Part shown: piece after piece, positions 43,411-52,361 of the stretch
How the letters are laid out: the number at the start of each line of letters is the position of its first letter
Position numbering within the stretch: the stretch's first letter is position 1
Assembly (NCBI GenBank): GCA_964292695.1
Contig: CAXYWB010000002.1
Location: 1 to 64,000, forward strand
Reading direction: 5' to 3'
Source of the DNA: UPXZ01 sp018055865
GTDB taxonomy: Bacteria; Bacteroidota; Bacteroidia; Bacteroidales; Paludibacteraceae
DNA: 64,000 nt
The notes under the pieces: generated by a model
The model's database searches: none
What the model saw: the letters and a program-made list of their open reading frames with translations, nothing else
What the model was told of the DNA's origin: nothing
Program-made: the position numbers and the translations under genes

Positions 43411-43794
43411 ATGAAAACAGTCATTCTCACCTCTTGCAATAATTCTGTGGAAGCCACTCTGATTCAGGGTAATCTGGCCAACGAAGGAATTGAAAGTTTC
43501 CTTTCCAACGAGAACTACACATCGCTTTATCCGAATATGAACGGGGCAATGGGCAATGGAATTCAGGTTTTTGTGAATGAAAATGACGTGGAGAAGGCTT
43601 TACAAATTATCAAACCTGATGATAACAGTATTCATTGTTCAACATGCAATTCAACAAACGTAACACAACAATCCGGTAAAAACATGCTGAAAGTGGTGGG
43701 GATAATGATTCTTAGCCTTTTCTCCTCTTCTGCCTTCGGCACTGCCAAAACAAAATACCACTGCAACAATTGTGGAAATGATTTTGAAAAATAA
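43411..43794 (+). CDS. DUF2007 protein with zinc ribbon and membrane segment
   Basis: 127 residues: DUF2007 domain (about 1-70; VILTSCNNSVEATLIQGNLANEG ... VFVNENDVEKALQII), then a split Cys set CSTC (about 75) and CNNC (about 121) that could form a zinc ribbon, with a hydrophobic stretch (VVGIMILSLFSSSAFG) between them. Function unknown; DUF2007 is thought to be a signal-transducing domain. Own promoter and terminator. Confidence 0.82.
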   Translation: MKTVILTSCNNSVEATLIQGNLANEGIESFLSNENYTSLYPNMNGAMGNGIQVFVNENDVEKALQIIKPDDNSIHCSTCNSTNVTQQSGKNMLKVVGIMILSLFSSSAFGTAKTKYHCNNCGNDFEK

Positions 43795-43828
43795 AATCTC
43801 CTGATTCGGCACAGAACTTATCGAATGT

Positions 43829-43867
43829 AAAACGCTGAATATCTGATGATTTCAGCGTTTTATTTTA
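43829..43867. terminator. Terminator after the DUF2007 gene
   Basis: AAAACGCTGAA (43829-43839) / TTCAGCGTTTT (43851-43861), 11-bp perfect stem with T-rich tail; also usable for the converging operon. Confidence 0.85.
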
Positions 43868-43916
43868 CATTTTGAGTTTTATCAATTGCAAAAAATCAGA
43901 ACTATGTAATCTAAGT

Positions 43917-45620
43917 TTACATTCTGTATGTATCCAGATTCTCCGGATTGAATTGTTTGATAAACGTAGCATTTTTGCGAACTTCCACTTCTGCATAATT
44001 CAGATACACTTCAGCAGATTTGCGGAACAAGTCTTTGTCATCGCGGCTGGCATCCAGTATGAGCAAATAACACATAATGATATGTCCTGCCATTTCCACC
44101 AAACGGCGAGCCTGGAAATCCAGGTATTCCTGATTTTTCAATTCGTCAACCCTTGCCACGGCCGTTTCGAGCAGATTAGTCATACTCATCAGGCGTTTTC
44201 GGAGCGATTGGTATTCCGGTTTAACCGGCTTTTGTTCGTACTCCCTGATTTTTTTCAGATATGTACCTGTTGTGACGTGACGAATAGCTGCCACAACCTG
44301 CAATTGAGTTGTACCTTCATAAATAGTAAGGATTCGGGCATCCCGATAAATACGCTCACAGGCGTAGTCTTTCATAAACCCTGAACCACCATGAATCTGA
44401 ATACTGTCATAGGCATTCTGGTTGGCAAATTCACTGGCAAACATTTTGATAACCGGTGTAAAAGCATCTGCCATACGCATATATTCCTTGTATTCTGTTT
44501 TTTCCTCTGGTGTCAGTTTGCGTTCCTGCTCTATTCCTTCGTACGCTTTATATAAATCGACAAATCGGGTAGTTTCATAAAGCAAAGCCCGTGAAGCATC
44601 CAGTTTTGCCTTCATGACCGAAAGCATTTCGTACAATGCCGGAAATTCAATGATTGCTTTACCGAATTGTTTACGGTCGTTGGCATAGCTCACTGCTTCC
44701 TGATAAGCAGCCTCCGATACTCCGACAGACTGTGCACCAACCCCTAAGCGTGCGCCATTCATCAACGACATGACATATTTGATCAGGCCCAAACGGCGGG
44801 TACCGATTAATTTTGCGGGTGTATTGGTAAATACAAGTTCACAGGTGGGTGAACCTTTTATACCCAATTTATTTTCTATACGACGCACTTTGATGGTGTG
44901 GTCGAACCGATTATCGGCAACGAAATACGACAGTCCGCGGGCATCCTGTGTTCCTTCTTCGGAGCGGGCAAGCACGAGCTTAATCTGAGCATCCCCATTG
45001 GTAATGAAGCGTTTGACTCCGTTGAGATACCAAATCCCGTCCTTTTCGGTAGCTTTGAGCTGCACTGCCTGCAAGTCAGAACCTGCATCGGGCTCTGTGA
45101 GGTCCATGGAACAGGTTTCGCCTAACGTTACACGCGGCAAAAATTCAGCTTTAACTTCCGCGTCGCCATATTCGCAAATGGTTTCGGCGCAGTCCTGTAG
45201 TCCCCAAATGTTGGCAAAACCCGCATCACCACGTGATACCAACTCGCCGCTCATCACATAAGGTGTCATAGCAAAATTCAACCCTCCAAATTCACGAGGA
45301 AGAGACATGCCGTAAACACCTGCCTGAACAAGTGCATCCTGATTTTCCTGAGTGCCGCGGGCATACTTCACCCGGCTGCTAATTACCTGCGGCCCTTCTT
45401 TGTCCACACTTTCAGCATTTGCAGCTATAGTTTCGGCACTTATTTCGCCTATGATTTCGAGCACTTTATCGTAATTGTCTATTGCGTCTTCAAAATCTTG
45501 TGGTGCAAAATCAAATTTATTTTTATCTGAAAAATTACGCTCACGAAGTGATACAATTTTCTGCATCAACGGATGCGAAAGCTGAAATTTCAGCGCCGGA
45601 TTTTCTGTATAAAAGTTCAT
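43917..45620 (-). CDS. Acyl-CoA dehydrogenase
   Basis: FAD enzyme of 567 residues, longer than the usual 380 because of a C-terminal helical extension after about residue 430. Core motifs: CSMDLTEPDAGSDLQAV (substrate/FAD loop), YFVADNRFD, ANDRKQFGKAI, QIHGGSGFMKDYACERIYRDARILTIYEGTTQLQ cut here to its key part IYRDARILTIYEGT, with Glu of IYEGT in the place of the catalytic base. It is the last gene after etfB-etfA (8 bases from etfA), so electrons from acyl-CoA oxidation or crotonyl-CoA reduction would pass through that Etf. Confidence 0.92.
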   Translation of the reverse strand: MNFYTENPALKFQLSHPLMQKIVSLRERNFSDKNKFDFAPQDFEDAIDNYDKVLEIIGEISAETIAANAESVDKEGPQVISSRVKYARGTQENQDALVQAGVYGMSLPREFGGLNFAMTPYVMSGELVSRGDAGFANIWGLQDCAETICEYGDAEVKAEFLPRVTLGETCSMDLTEPDAGSDLQAVQLKATEKDGIWYLNGVKRFITNGDAQIKLVLARSEEGTQDARGLSYFVADNRFDHTIKVRRIENKLGIKGSPTCELVFTNTPAKLIGTRRLGLIKYVMSLMNGARLGVGAQSVGVSEAAYQEAVSYANDRKQFGKAIIEFPALYEMLSVMKAKLDASRALLYETTRFVDLYKAYEGIEQERKLTPEEKTEYKEYMRMADAFTPVIKMFASEFANQNAYDSIQIHGGSGFMKDYACERIYRDARILTIYEGTTQLQVVAAIRHVTTGTYLKKIREYEQKPVKPEYQSLRKRLMSMTNLLETAVARVDELKNQEYLDFQARRLVEMAGHIIMCYLLILDASRDDKDLFRKSAEVYLNYAEVEVRKNATFIKQFNPENLDTYRM

Positions 45621-45628
45621 ATCTTTTT

Positions 45629-46648
45629 TTACTTACTGTTCTTCTTATAATACTTAATCATTTTTGGAATAACTTCTTCAACGTTTCCGGTTATCACATA
45701 ATCGGCAATTGCATTGATTGGTGCTGCCGGATCATTGTTGATGGCTATAATCATCGAACTTTCCTGCATACCTGCAATGTGCTGAATCTGTCCGGAAATA
45801 CCGCAGGCGATGTACAGTTTTGGACGAACCGTAACACCGGTTTGTCCAATTTGTCGTTCATGTTCAGCAAATCCTGCATCGACAGCTGCACGCGATGCAC
45901 CAACTTCTCCACCCAGGGTATTTGCCAGTTCATACAAAAGTTTAAAATTCTCTTCGCTTCCCATACCGTATCCGCCCGCAACAATTATCGGAGCACCCTT
46001 GATGTTCAGCTTTGATTTTTCCATGTGGCGTTCAATCACTTCAATAACAAAATCTTCATCGGAAACGTATTTGGGCACATCCAGTTTTTTAACCGCTCCT
46101 TTGTATTTCGGGTCACGAATCTCTTTTTTCATCACACCTTCACGAACAGTTGCCATTTGAGGTCGACAATCAGGGTTTACAATAGTTGCAACTATGTTTC
46201 CTCCAAATGCCGGACGAATCTGATACAGGAGATTTTCATACGTTTTTCCTGCTTTTTTATCCTCATATGTTCCAATTTCCAATGCAGTACAGTCGGCCGT
46301 AAGGCCGCTATACAGGGCAGACGAAACGCGGGGCCCCAGGTCACGTCCTACAGAAGTGGCACCCATAAAGGCAATTTGAGGTTTTTCTTCCTTGAAAAGA
46401 TTAACCAGAACCGATGTGTGAGGCAGCGTGGTATAAGGTGACAGGCGTTTGTCATCTGCAAGATAAAGCACATCAACTCCATATGGGAAAACCTGATCGC
46501 CGATTTTATCCAGTTGATAACCAATGGCTACAGCTTCCAGTTTGCAATTCAATTCATCAGCCAGCGATCGTCCTTTGGTTAGCAGTTCCAGACTAACATC
46601 ACCAACAAGTCCGTCTTCAATTTCAAGATATACTATTAAATTATTCAT
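45629..46648 (-). CDS. etfA: Electron transfer flavoprotein alpha subunit
   Basis: 339 residues. The C-terminal FAD-binding domain shows IIVAGGYGMGSEENFKLLYELA, VGASRAAVDAGF, RQIGQTGVTVRPKLYIACGISGQIQHIAGM and the final NNDPAAPINAIADYVITG, all characteristic. It pairs with EtfB (3 bases apart) and feeds or receives electrons from the adjacent acyl-CoA dehydrogenase in the cytosol. Confidence 0.95.
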   Translation of the reverse strand: MNNLIVYLEIEDGLVGDVSLELLTKGRSLADELNCKLEAVAIGYQLDKIGDQVFPYGVDVLYLADDKRLSPYTTLPHTSVLVNLFKEEKPQIAFMGATSVGRDLGPRVSSALYSGLTADCTALEIGTYEDKKAGKTYENLLYQIRPAFGGNIVATIVNPDCRPQMATVREGVMKKEIRDPKYKGAVKKLDVPKYVSDEDFVIEVIERHMEKSKLNIKGAPIIVAGGYGMGSEENFKLLYELANTLGGEVGASRAAVDAGFAEHERQIGQTGVTVRPKLYIACGISGQIQHIAGMQESSMIIAINNDPAAPINAIADYVITGNVEEVIPKMIKYYKKNSK

Positions 46649-46651
46649 CTT

Positions 46652-47524
46652 TTATCCTATAGTATGATTAACAATTAGTTCTTTCATCATTTCTTCAATT
46701 TCCACATCGTTTGAGGTGAGTTTTTTACTTTCTTTGGCAGTAAAAACCACGCTTTCTATAGCCTTCACTTTAGTTGGCGAACCACTCAAACCAAGCCACT
46801 TCGGATCGTGTTCTACATCGTTGGCTCCCCATTCAGTGATATTGAGATAGGAGTGATTGACGTAAAATTCGGTATAATCCGTACCGCTTTCCTGACGTTC
46901 GGACTGAGTTTTGGCATATTTATACTTCATCAGTCTTTTAGCATTCCGCGGACGGCAGGGAGCTGCAGTACCATTCACGGTAACCACTATGGGCATCGAA
47001 CCCCGAAGTATTTCCACACCCCGCTCCACCCTGCGTTTTACGGTAATCGTCTGTTCTGTAACTTCAAGTATTTCTTCAGCGTAGGTAATTTGGGGAAAGC
47101 CTAATTTTTCGGCCACCTGCGGACCTGTTTGTGCGGTGTCGCCGTCGATAGCTTGTCGTCCGCAAATGATCATGTCCACTTTTCCCATTCGGCGAATGGC
47201 ACATGAAAGAGCGTAGGAAGTAGCCAGACTATCTGAACCGGCAAATTCGCGTCCGCTTAGCAGATAGCCTTTATCTGCACCGCGGTAAAGTCCTTCGCGT
47301 AAGATTTCGGCAGCGCGTACCGGGCCCATGGAAAGGAGGCTCACTGTAGTGCCGGGAAATTTGTCTTTGATTCGAAGTGCCTGCTCCAACGCATTGAGGT
47401 CTTCGGGGTTAAAAATGGCTGAAAGTGCGGCACGATTAACTGTACCATCGGCTTTCATCGCATCTTTACCCACATTGTGCGTATCGGGCACCTGTTTGGC
47501 AAGAACAATGATATTAAAACCCAT
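46652..47524 (-). CDS. etfB: Electron transfer flavoprotein beta subunit
   Basis: 290 residues beginning MGFNIIVLAKQVPDTHNVGKDAM with the family's nucleotide-binding core DMIICGRQAIDGDTAQTGPQVAEKLG at about 120-145. The long C-terminal tail (about 210-290) is typical of the CarD/FixA-like group in anaerobes. First gene of the etfB-etfA-acyl-CoA dehydrogenase operon; the promoter is at 47593-47623. Whether this Etf bifurcates electrons cannot be told. Confidence 0.94.
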   Translation of the reverse strand: MGFNIIVLAKQVPDTHNVGKDAMKADGTVNRAALSAIFNPEDLNALEQALRIKDKFPGTTVSLLSMGPVRAAEILREGLYRGADKGYLLSGREFAGSDSLATSYALSCAIRRMGKVDMIICGRQAIDGDTAQTGPQVAEKLGFPQITYAEEILEVTEQTITVKRRVERGVEILRGSMPIVVTVNGTAAPCRPRNAKRLMKYKYAKTQSERQESGTDYTEFYVNHSYLNITEWGANDVEHDPKWLGLSGSPTKVKAIESVVFTAKESKKLTSNDVEIEEMMKELIVNHTIG

Positions 47525-47592
47525 ATTTTTTTGTTTTAGTAAATAAATATATTTTTTGTCTGAAATGTATTGATTTTTAGTAAAAAGCAGGA

Positions 47593-47623
47593 CAAAATTA
47601 CTGATTTAAATTGAATTTCGAAA
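47593..47623 (-). promoter_or_regulatory. Promoter of the etf operon
   Basis: On the minus strand TTTC (47620-47623), 19 bases, TAATTTTG (47593-47600); about 70 bases before etfB. Confidence 0.65.
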
Positions 47624-47739
47624 ATTGAGTGTATTTTTAAGAAATCGGTAGAATAATTCGTTAATTTATACCTTATTTCCCGGAAACGACTAATTTCGTT
47701 TATTATCGTATTTTTTGGGAGTTAACCTTTTAAAAATAT

Positions 47740-47818
47740 AAAAAGAGCTCTTTTGGGAAGCTCTTTTTATTTAGGTATTAGTAAACGTTAAGGTGTAAAA
47801 AGATTGTGTTTGTTGTAT
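47740..47818 (-). ncRNA. Candidate small RNA of about 75-80 bases
   Basis: In a gene-free stretch (47525-48102), TTTG at 47854-47857 and TTACTTTG at 47826-47833 (minus strand, 20 bases apart) would start transcription about 47818. The stem AAAAAGAGCT / AGCTCTTTTT (47740-47768) would end it. No open reading frame lies between. The hairpin could also act on the plus strand. Confidence 0.35.
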
Positions 47819-48046
47819 TACGATGCAAAGTAAACACTTATTTCAACACTTAACAAATTAAAAAATATGTTTTACAACCTATTTTTTGCGATTTTTAATG
47901 AATTTTGTCTTAAAAAATCGGATTTCTGTTTAATAATCGGTTTTTAATCATTTTTTGAGAAAACAGAAGAAGATAAATAGCATCACTATCTTATATTTTT
48001 GTCTTTTTGTCAGCATTTAAAAGAGCTGGAAAATGAAATATGTTTC

Positions 48047-48078
48047 TTTGCGAACTTCTGTTTTTTGAAATACCTTTG
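48047..48078 (+). promoter_or_regulatory. Promoter of the DUF5020 gene
   Basis: TTTG (48047-48050), 20 bases, TACCTTTG (48071-48078). A second possible -7 box, TATTTTTG, lies at 47994-48001. Confidence 0.75.
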
Positions 48079-48102
48079 CACAATCTAAATATTTAGCAAA
48101 AT

Positions 48103-48822
48103 ATGACAACAAAGATAACTGTTTTTACATTCCTGTGCTTTACAACAGCTGCAGCAGCTCAAAATTTTCAATTGCATTATGATGCTGGGAAAGGTCGAAA
48201 TTATGTTACTACTACTTTTGAAATGTTTGAGCCGGACAAGTGGGGAAATACATTTATTTTTGTAGATTTCGACTACAATATGGAAAAACAAAAGCATCCG
48301 GCACTGGCATACACTGAGATAGCCCGTTGCTTTAAACTTGGGCAAAGTCCCTTCAGTGCTCAGCTCGAATACAACGGAGGTTTGTTTGCTATCCCCGGTG
48401 AAGGAGGATATTCGGTTCTGGCCATAAATAATGCATATTTAGGTGGACTGGATTATGGCTGGCACAGTGCCGACTTCACTAAATTTTTCAATTTCAAAGC
48501 ATTATTTAAGCACATTTCAGGTAAAAACACGACATCATTCCAACTAACAGGTGTGTGGAGTCTTGATTTTTTCGACAAAAAAGTATCGTTGAATGGTTTT
48601 GCTGATTTTTGGCGTGAGGATAACATCAATTATTCCAAACCAAACGGTGAAAGTCTGGCTTCACCATCTGAAACCCGATTTGTTTTTCTGTCCGAACCAC
48701 AAATCTGGTATAACATCTCACCGCACCTTTCAGCCGGTTCGGAAGTTGAAATAGCAACCAATTTCGGTTCAATAGAAGGATTAGTCATATCTCCCACTGT
48801 TGGAGTGAAATGGACATTTTGA
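48103..48822 (+). CDS. DUF5020 outer-membrane protein, Tsx-like
   Basis: 239 residues with signal peptide (MTTKITVFTFLCFTTAAAA, then Gln20). The mature part is a beta-barrel of alternating residues (FQLHYDAGK, TTTFEMFEPDKWGNTFIFVDFDY, ..SGSEVEIATNF.., VGVKWTF) ending in Phe, as for BAM substrates. DUF5020 proteins resemble nucleoside channel Tsx. Own promoter and a weak hairpin terminator. Substrate unproven. Confidence 0.82.
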   Translation: MTTKITVFTFLCFTTAAAAQNFQLHYDAGKGRNYVTTTFEMFEPDKWGNTFIFVDFDYNMEKQKHPALAYTEIARCFKLGQSPFSAQLEYNGGLFAIPGEGGYSVLAINNAYLGGLDYGWHSADFTKFFNFKALFKHISGKNTTSFQLTGVWSLDFFDKKVSLNGFADFWREDNINYSKPNGESLASPSETRFVFLSEPQIWYNISPHLSAGSEVEIATNFGSIEGLVISPTVGVKWTF

Positions 48823-48845
48823 AAAAAACGGCTTCGATACATGGA

Positions 48846-48880
48846 TAAATATCCCTACATCTTATTCGGGTATTTTTTTT
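48846..48880 (+). terminator. Terminator after the DUF5020 gene
   Basis: AAATA-T-CCC ... GGG-TATTT stem with one bulge followed by eight T. Confidence 0.6.
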
Positions 48881-48891
48881 AGAAAAAGTAG

Positions 48892-48899
48892 TATCTTTG
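48892..48899 (+). promoter_or_regulatory. -7 box of the M28 gene
   Basis: TATCTTTG, 36 bases before ATG 48935. Confidence 0.6.
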
Positions 48900-48934
48900 T
48901 TTCCAATAGATTTCATTCTTAAATAGTGAAAAAA

Positions 48935-49924
48935 ATGCGTAGTTTACTTTTTATGGGTTTACTGGTACTCCTTTCTGCTTGTACAAAAACGACTAAAACC
49001 AGTCATTCAGAAACACCGGAAAATGCTTCTCAGGTCTTAGTTCCTGCCTTTTCAGCCGATTCTGCTTACCTTTATATTCAAAAACAAGTTGATTTTGGAC
49101 CGCGGGTGCCCAATACATCTCAACACGTGGCCTGCGGAAATTACCTGGAGCAAAAACTCAGAGATTTTGGTGCAGGAGTCACCATTCAGAAGGCCGATCT
49201 GAAGGCATTTGACGGAACTATATTAAAAGCAAAAAACATCATCGGATCATTCAATCCGGAAGCTAAAACACGCATTCTGCTGTTTGCTCACTGGGATACA
49301 CGCCCCTGGGCCGACCACGATGCCGACAGCAAAAATCATAAAACCCCTGTGATTGGTGCCAATGACGGTGCAAGCGGTGTGGGAGTTCTTCTTGAAATGG
49401 CACGCATATTCGGGAAAGAAAAACCGGCAGTTGGTGTGGATATTATTTTCTTTGATGCGGAAGACTACGGAGCTCCGGAAGAGTTGAGCAGTCAGGAAAA
49501 TGCCAATTCATGGTGCCTTGGAAGCCAGTATTGGGCTGCAAACAAACACATTCCGGGCTATCGGGCCAAATACGGTATTTTGCTGGACATGGTGGGAGCA
49601 ACCGGCGCCAGGTTTTTTCGCGAACAAATATCGGACTATTACGCCGGCTATGTAGTGGACAAAGTATGGAATCAGGCTGCTGCACTTGGTTATAATCACT
49701 ATTTTGTCAATAAACCCGGCGGAAACATTACCGACGACCATCTTTACATCAATCAAAAAGCAGGAATTCCGTCCATTGATATCATACATTACGATCCGAA
49801 TACAGATACCGGCTTCGGACATTACTGGCACACGGTGAACGATACGATGGAAAATATTGATAAAAACACCCTGAACGCTGTGGGCAATACCTTACTTCAC
49901 GTAATTTACAACGAAACACTTTGA
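48935..49924 (+). CDS. M28 family lipoprotein, glutaminyl-peptide cyclotransferase-like
   Basis: About 329 residues with lipobox LLSAC. Zinc-site motifs: AHWDTRPWADHD, GANDGASGVGVLLEMAR (Asp), FFDAEDYG (Glu) and, near the end, GFGHYWHTVNDTMENID (His). The single-metal pattern and the words WCLGSQYWA and WHTVNDTMENI fit the glutaminyl cyclase branch of M28 rather than aminopeptidases. These convert N-terminal Gln to pyroglutamate in the periplasm. Several exported proteins of this window have Gln at the predicted +1 site. ATG 48935 is preferred over GTG 48926. proB begins 7 bases later. Confidence 0.82.
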   Translation: MRSLLFMGLLVLLSACTKTTKTSHSETPENASQVLVPAFSADSAYLYIQKQVDFGPRVPNTSQHVACGNYLEQKLRDFGAGVTIQKADLKAFDGTILKAKNIIGSFNPEAKTRILLFAHWDTRPWADHDADSKNHKTPVIGANDGASGVGVLLEMARIFGKEKPAVGVDIIFFDAEDYGAPEELSSQENANSWCLGSQYWAANKHIPGYRAKYGILLDMVGATGARFFREQISDYYAGYVVDKVWNQAAALGYNHYFVNKPGGNITDDHLYINQKAGIPSIDIIHYDPNTDTGFGHYWHTVNDTMENIDKNTLNAVGNTLLHVIYNETL

Positions 49925-49931
49925 AACCAGT

Positions 49932-51014
49932 ATGGAATTACTCTACAAAAAGATAGCTGTAAAAGTTGGAAGTAATGTACTTACACGTTCTGATGGTACT
50001 CTCGACGTGACTCGCATGTCGGCCATTACCGACCAGATAGCACAACTACACAAACTGGGTGTAAAAGTGATTCTTATTTCATCCGGAGCTGTTGCTTCCG
50101 GCAGAAGTGTACTTAAGTCTTCCCGAAAATTGGATGTTGTGGAGCAGCGACAATTATTTTCAACCGTTGGCCAGGCAAAATTGATTAATCATTATTGGGA
50201 ACTTTTTCGCGAGCACAACATTGTTGTAGGTCAGGTACTTACTACCAAAACTAACTTTGAAGGACGCAACCAGTATCTCAACCAACGAAACTGCATCCGG
50301 TTGATGCTCGACAACGGGGTAATACCCATTGTAAATGAAAATGACGCCGTTTCAGTTTCTGAACTGATGTTTACCGACAACGATGAACTTTCGGGGATGA
50401 TAGCCTCCATGATGGGAATGCAGGCGCTGGTAATTCTCAGCGATATAGACGGCATATACAACGGATCTCCCGCCAACAAAGACTCGGAAGTAATCCGCGA
50501 AATAAAAAAAGAGGAGGATTTGTCGGACTTTATCCAACTTAAAAAATCCACCTTCGGGCGGGGAGGTATGCAGACCAAAGTTTCCATAGCCCGAAAAATA
50601 GCCGATGAAGGTATTGAAGTTTATATTGCCAATGGCAAAAAAGACAATATCCTGATTGACCTGCTGAACATTAAGGGAAACACGGTTTCCACCCATTTTA
50701 TTGCTGAAAAAGCCGGAGTTTCCAGTGTGAAAAAATGGATAGCTCACAGCGATGGCTTTGCCAAAGGCGAAGTAATTATCAACGAAAATGCAGCAAAAGC
50801 ACTGACCGGTGAAAACGCCGTAAGCCTTTTACCCGTTGGAATTGTAGGGATTTCCGGTGGTTTCGAAAAAGACGACATCGTAAAAATAAGCGATGAAACC
50901 GGAAATTGTATCGGCGTAGGCAAGGCGCAATACAGCAGCGAAAAAGCGGCTCAGTTAATGGGCAAGAAAAACCAGAAGCCGATTATTCACTACGATTATT
51001 TGCATTTGGAATGA
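49932..51014 (+). CDS. proB: Glutamate 5-kinase
   Basis: First step of proline synthesis, phosphorylating glutamate. The 360 residues have the amino acid kinase domain (KIAVKVGSNVLTRSDGTLD, LISSGAVASGRSVL, VPIVNENDAVS-like IPIVNENDAVS, FGRGGMQTKV) and a C-terminal PUA domain (KGEVIINENAAKAL ... GKAQYSSEKA). proA is not adjacent; proC is 20 kb upstream. It is co-transcribed with the M28 gene by spacing, a pairing without an obvious metabolic link. Confidence 0.94.
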   Translation: MELLYKKIAVKVGSNVLTRSDGTLDVTRMSAITDQIAQLHKLGVKVILISSGAVASGRSVLKSSRKLDVVEQRQLFSTVGQAKLINHYWELFREHNIVVGQVLTTKTNFEGRNQYLNQRNCIRLMLDNGVIPIVNENDAVSVSELMFTDNDELSGMIASMMGMQALVILSDIDGIYNGSPANKDSEVIREIKKEEDLSDFIQLKKSTFGRGGMQTKVSIARKIADEGIEVYIANGKKDNILIDLLNIKGNTVSTHFIAEKAGVSSVKKWIAHSDGFAKGEVIINENAAKALTGENAVSLLPVGIVGISGGFEKDDIVKISDETGNCIGVGKAQYSSEKAAQLMGKKNQKPIIHYDYLHLE

Positions 51015-51018
51015 ATTA

Positions 51019-51468
51019 CTACAACCCCAATTCCAGCTTAAATTTCTTCAAATCAATTCCGGGGAATTGCAGTCCTTTCATTTTTTCTTTTATGTAATTT
51101 TCCACTTCCCGTTTCAGTACGTCATCGATTTGATTGGAAATATACACTCTCCTGAATGCTCCTGCGCCTATAATCTGACTGCGGCCGTCCCAGTTGATCC
51201 TGGTGATGGAAAACAGGAAATAATTATCGGCTGTGATATGACTTTCGATGAAATCATCCACAAACTGACCCGATAAATCAATTCCAAGTCTGGCAATTAA
51301 GCTTTTCTCAATACCGTAGTCGGATAATAAATTGTCGGCCAACTGAATAAATTTTTCTTTTGCAGCCGCCTGATGCATTTTTTCTGTTGGATTCGTGAGG
51401 TATGCTCCTACGGAAACTGTCACTAAAATCACGAAAAATAAACATCCTTTTCTTCGTCTTTTTGCCAT
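51019..51468 (-). CDS. DUF4359-like membrane-anchored protein
   Basis: 149 residues: basic N-terminus, one membrane segment (GCLFFVILVTVSVGAYLTNPT), then a soluble domain outside the cytoplasm. The LTNPTEKMHQAAAKEKF text after the helix fits DUF4359. No enzymatic motif. It lies 14 bases after the methyltransferase gene on the same strand and converges with proB. Function unknown. Confidence 0.75.
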   Translation of the reverse strand: MAKRRRKGCLFFVILVTVSVGAYLTNPTEKMHQAAAKEKFIQLADNLLSDYGIEKSLIARLGIDLSGQFVDDFIESHITADNYFLFSITRINWDGRSQIIGAGAFRRVYISNQIDDVLKREVENYIKEKMKGLQFPGIDLKKFKLELGL

Positions 51469-51482
51469 TTGAATATGTGTTT

Positions 51483-52238
51483 TTACAATTTTCTTCTTCT
51501 GAATTCTGACACGGTAATCGCTGTTGCAATACCTACATTCAGGGATTCGGAAGCAACATTTTCAAGCGAAAAACCGGGAATTGAAATTTTACGGGTAACA
51601 AATTTTTCCACTTCAGGCGAAATTCCGTTTCCTTCATTTCCCATTACTATTATTCCGTTTTGGGTTAAATTTTCATTGTAAATATTTTCTCCATTCATAA
51701 ACGTGCCGTAAACCGTAGTCTTTCCCTGCAGTTCTTTCAGAAATTCAGGTAAATCTGTATAACACACACGTACACGGGCTATTGCTCCCATTGTAGCCTG
51801 CACGGTTTTGGGACTGAAAACATCGGCACAGTGTAACGAACAAAAAATATCTTTAATGCCAAACCAGTCTGCCAAACGGATGATTGTTCCCAAATTTCCA
51901 GGATCCTGAATATCGTCGAGCGCAAGATTCAGATTTTTTGAAATTTCATCCATATCAATTTCAAAATCCGGCTTTTCGAAAACAGCCAAAACGCCCTGAG
52001 GCGATTTTTGAAAAGTAATGCTTTTATACTCTTTTTGTGAAATCAACTCGATTTCATCGGTATATTTTTCAAAATACGCACGTAAATCATCATCGGTAAC
52101 AGCCAGAAAACGACATTTTAAAAAAGGAAATAAATCGGATGTAATTTTAAAACCTTCAGCAACAAACACACCCTCTTCGTCTCTGTTTTTTTTCAACCCC
52201 AGTGATTTTATCCATTTAATTTTTATTTTAGAAAGCAT
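51483..52238 (-). CDS. TrmH/SpoU family RNA 2'-O-methyltransferase
   Basis: 251 residues: an N-terminal L30e-like substrate domain (MLSKIKIKWIKSLGLKKNRD, VAEGFKI, AVTDDD) and a SPOUT knot domain with NLALDDIQDPGNLGTIIRLADWFG, GAIARVRV, IVMGNEGNGISPEV and the final IPGFSLENVASESLNVGIATAI. These are the three SpoU motifs. It probably modifies 23S rRNA or tRNA with S-adenosylmethionine. Divergent from the TamA-like gene, a common neighbour in this phylum. Confidence 0.92.
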   Translation of the reverse strand: MLSKIKIKWIKSLGLKKNRDEEGVFVAEGFKITSDLFPFLKCRFLAVTDDDLRAYFEKYTDEIELISQKEYKSITFQKSPQGVLAVFEKPDFEIDMDEISKNLNLALDDIQDPGNLGTIIRLADWFGIKDIFCSLHCADVFSPKTVQATMGAIARVRVCYTDLPEFLKELQGKTTVYGTFMNGENIYNENLTQNGIIVMGNEGNGISPEVEKFVTRKISIPGFSLENVASESLNVGIATAITVSEFRRRKL

Positions 52239-52289
52239 AGAAGCGTTATTTTTTGACTAATTTCTGGATTCCGACTATTTTTTACACTA

Positions 52290-52328
52290 CAAAACTAACA
52301 AAGAAAACGAGAATAAAACGTATATTTG
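52290..52328. promoter_or_regulatory. Divergent -7 boxes between the methyltransferase and TamA-like genes
   Basis: TAGTTTTG on the minus strand (52290-52297) and TATATTTG on the plus strand (52321-52328). The latter covers TTG 52326 and supports ATG 52362 as the start of the plus-strand gene. Confidence 0.6.
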
Positions 52329-52361
52329 CAAAGATTTTACAAAATTCTGTTTTCTCCGGAT

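Noticed and set aside
43872..44384. 170-residue open frame on the plus strand opposite the acyl-CoA dehydrogenase
   Set aside because: It is the complement of a clear dehydrogenase gene and shows no domain or promoter of its own.
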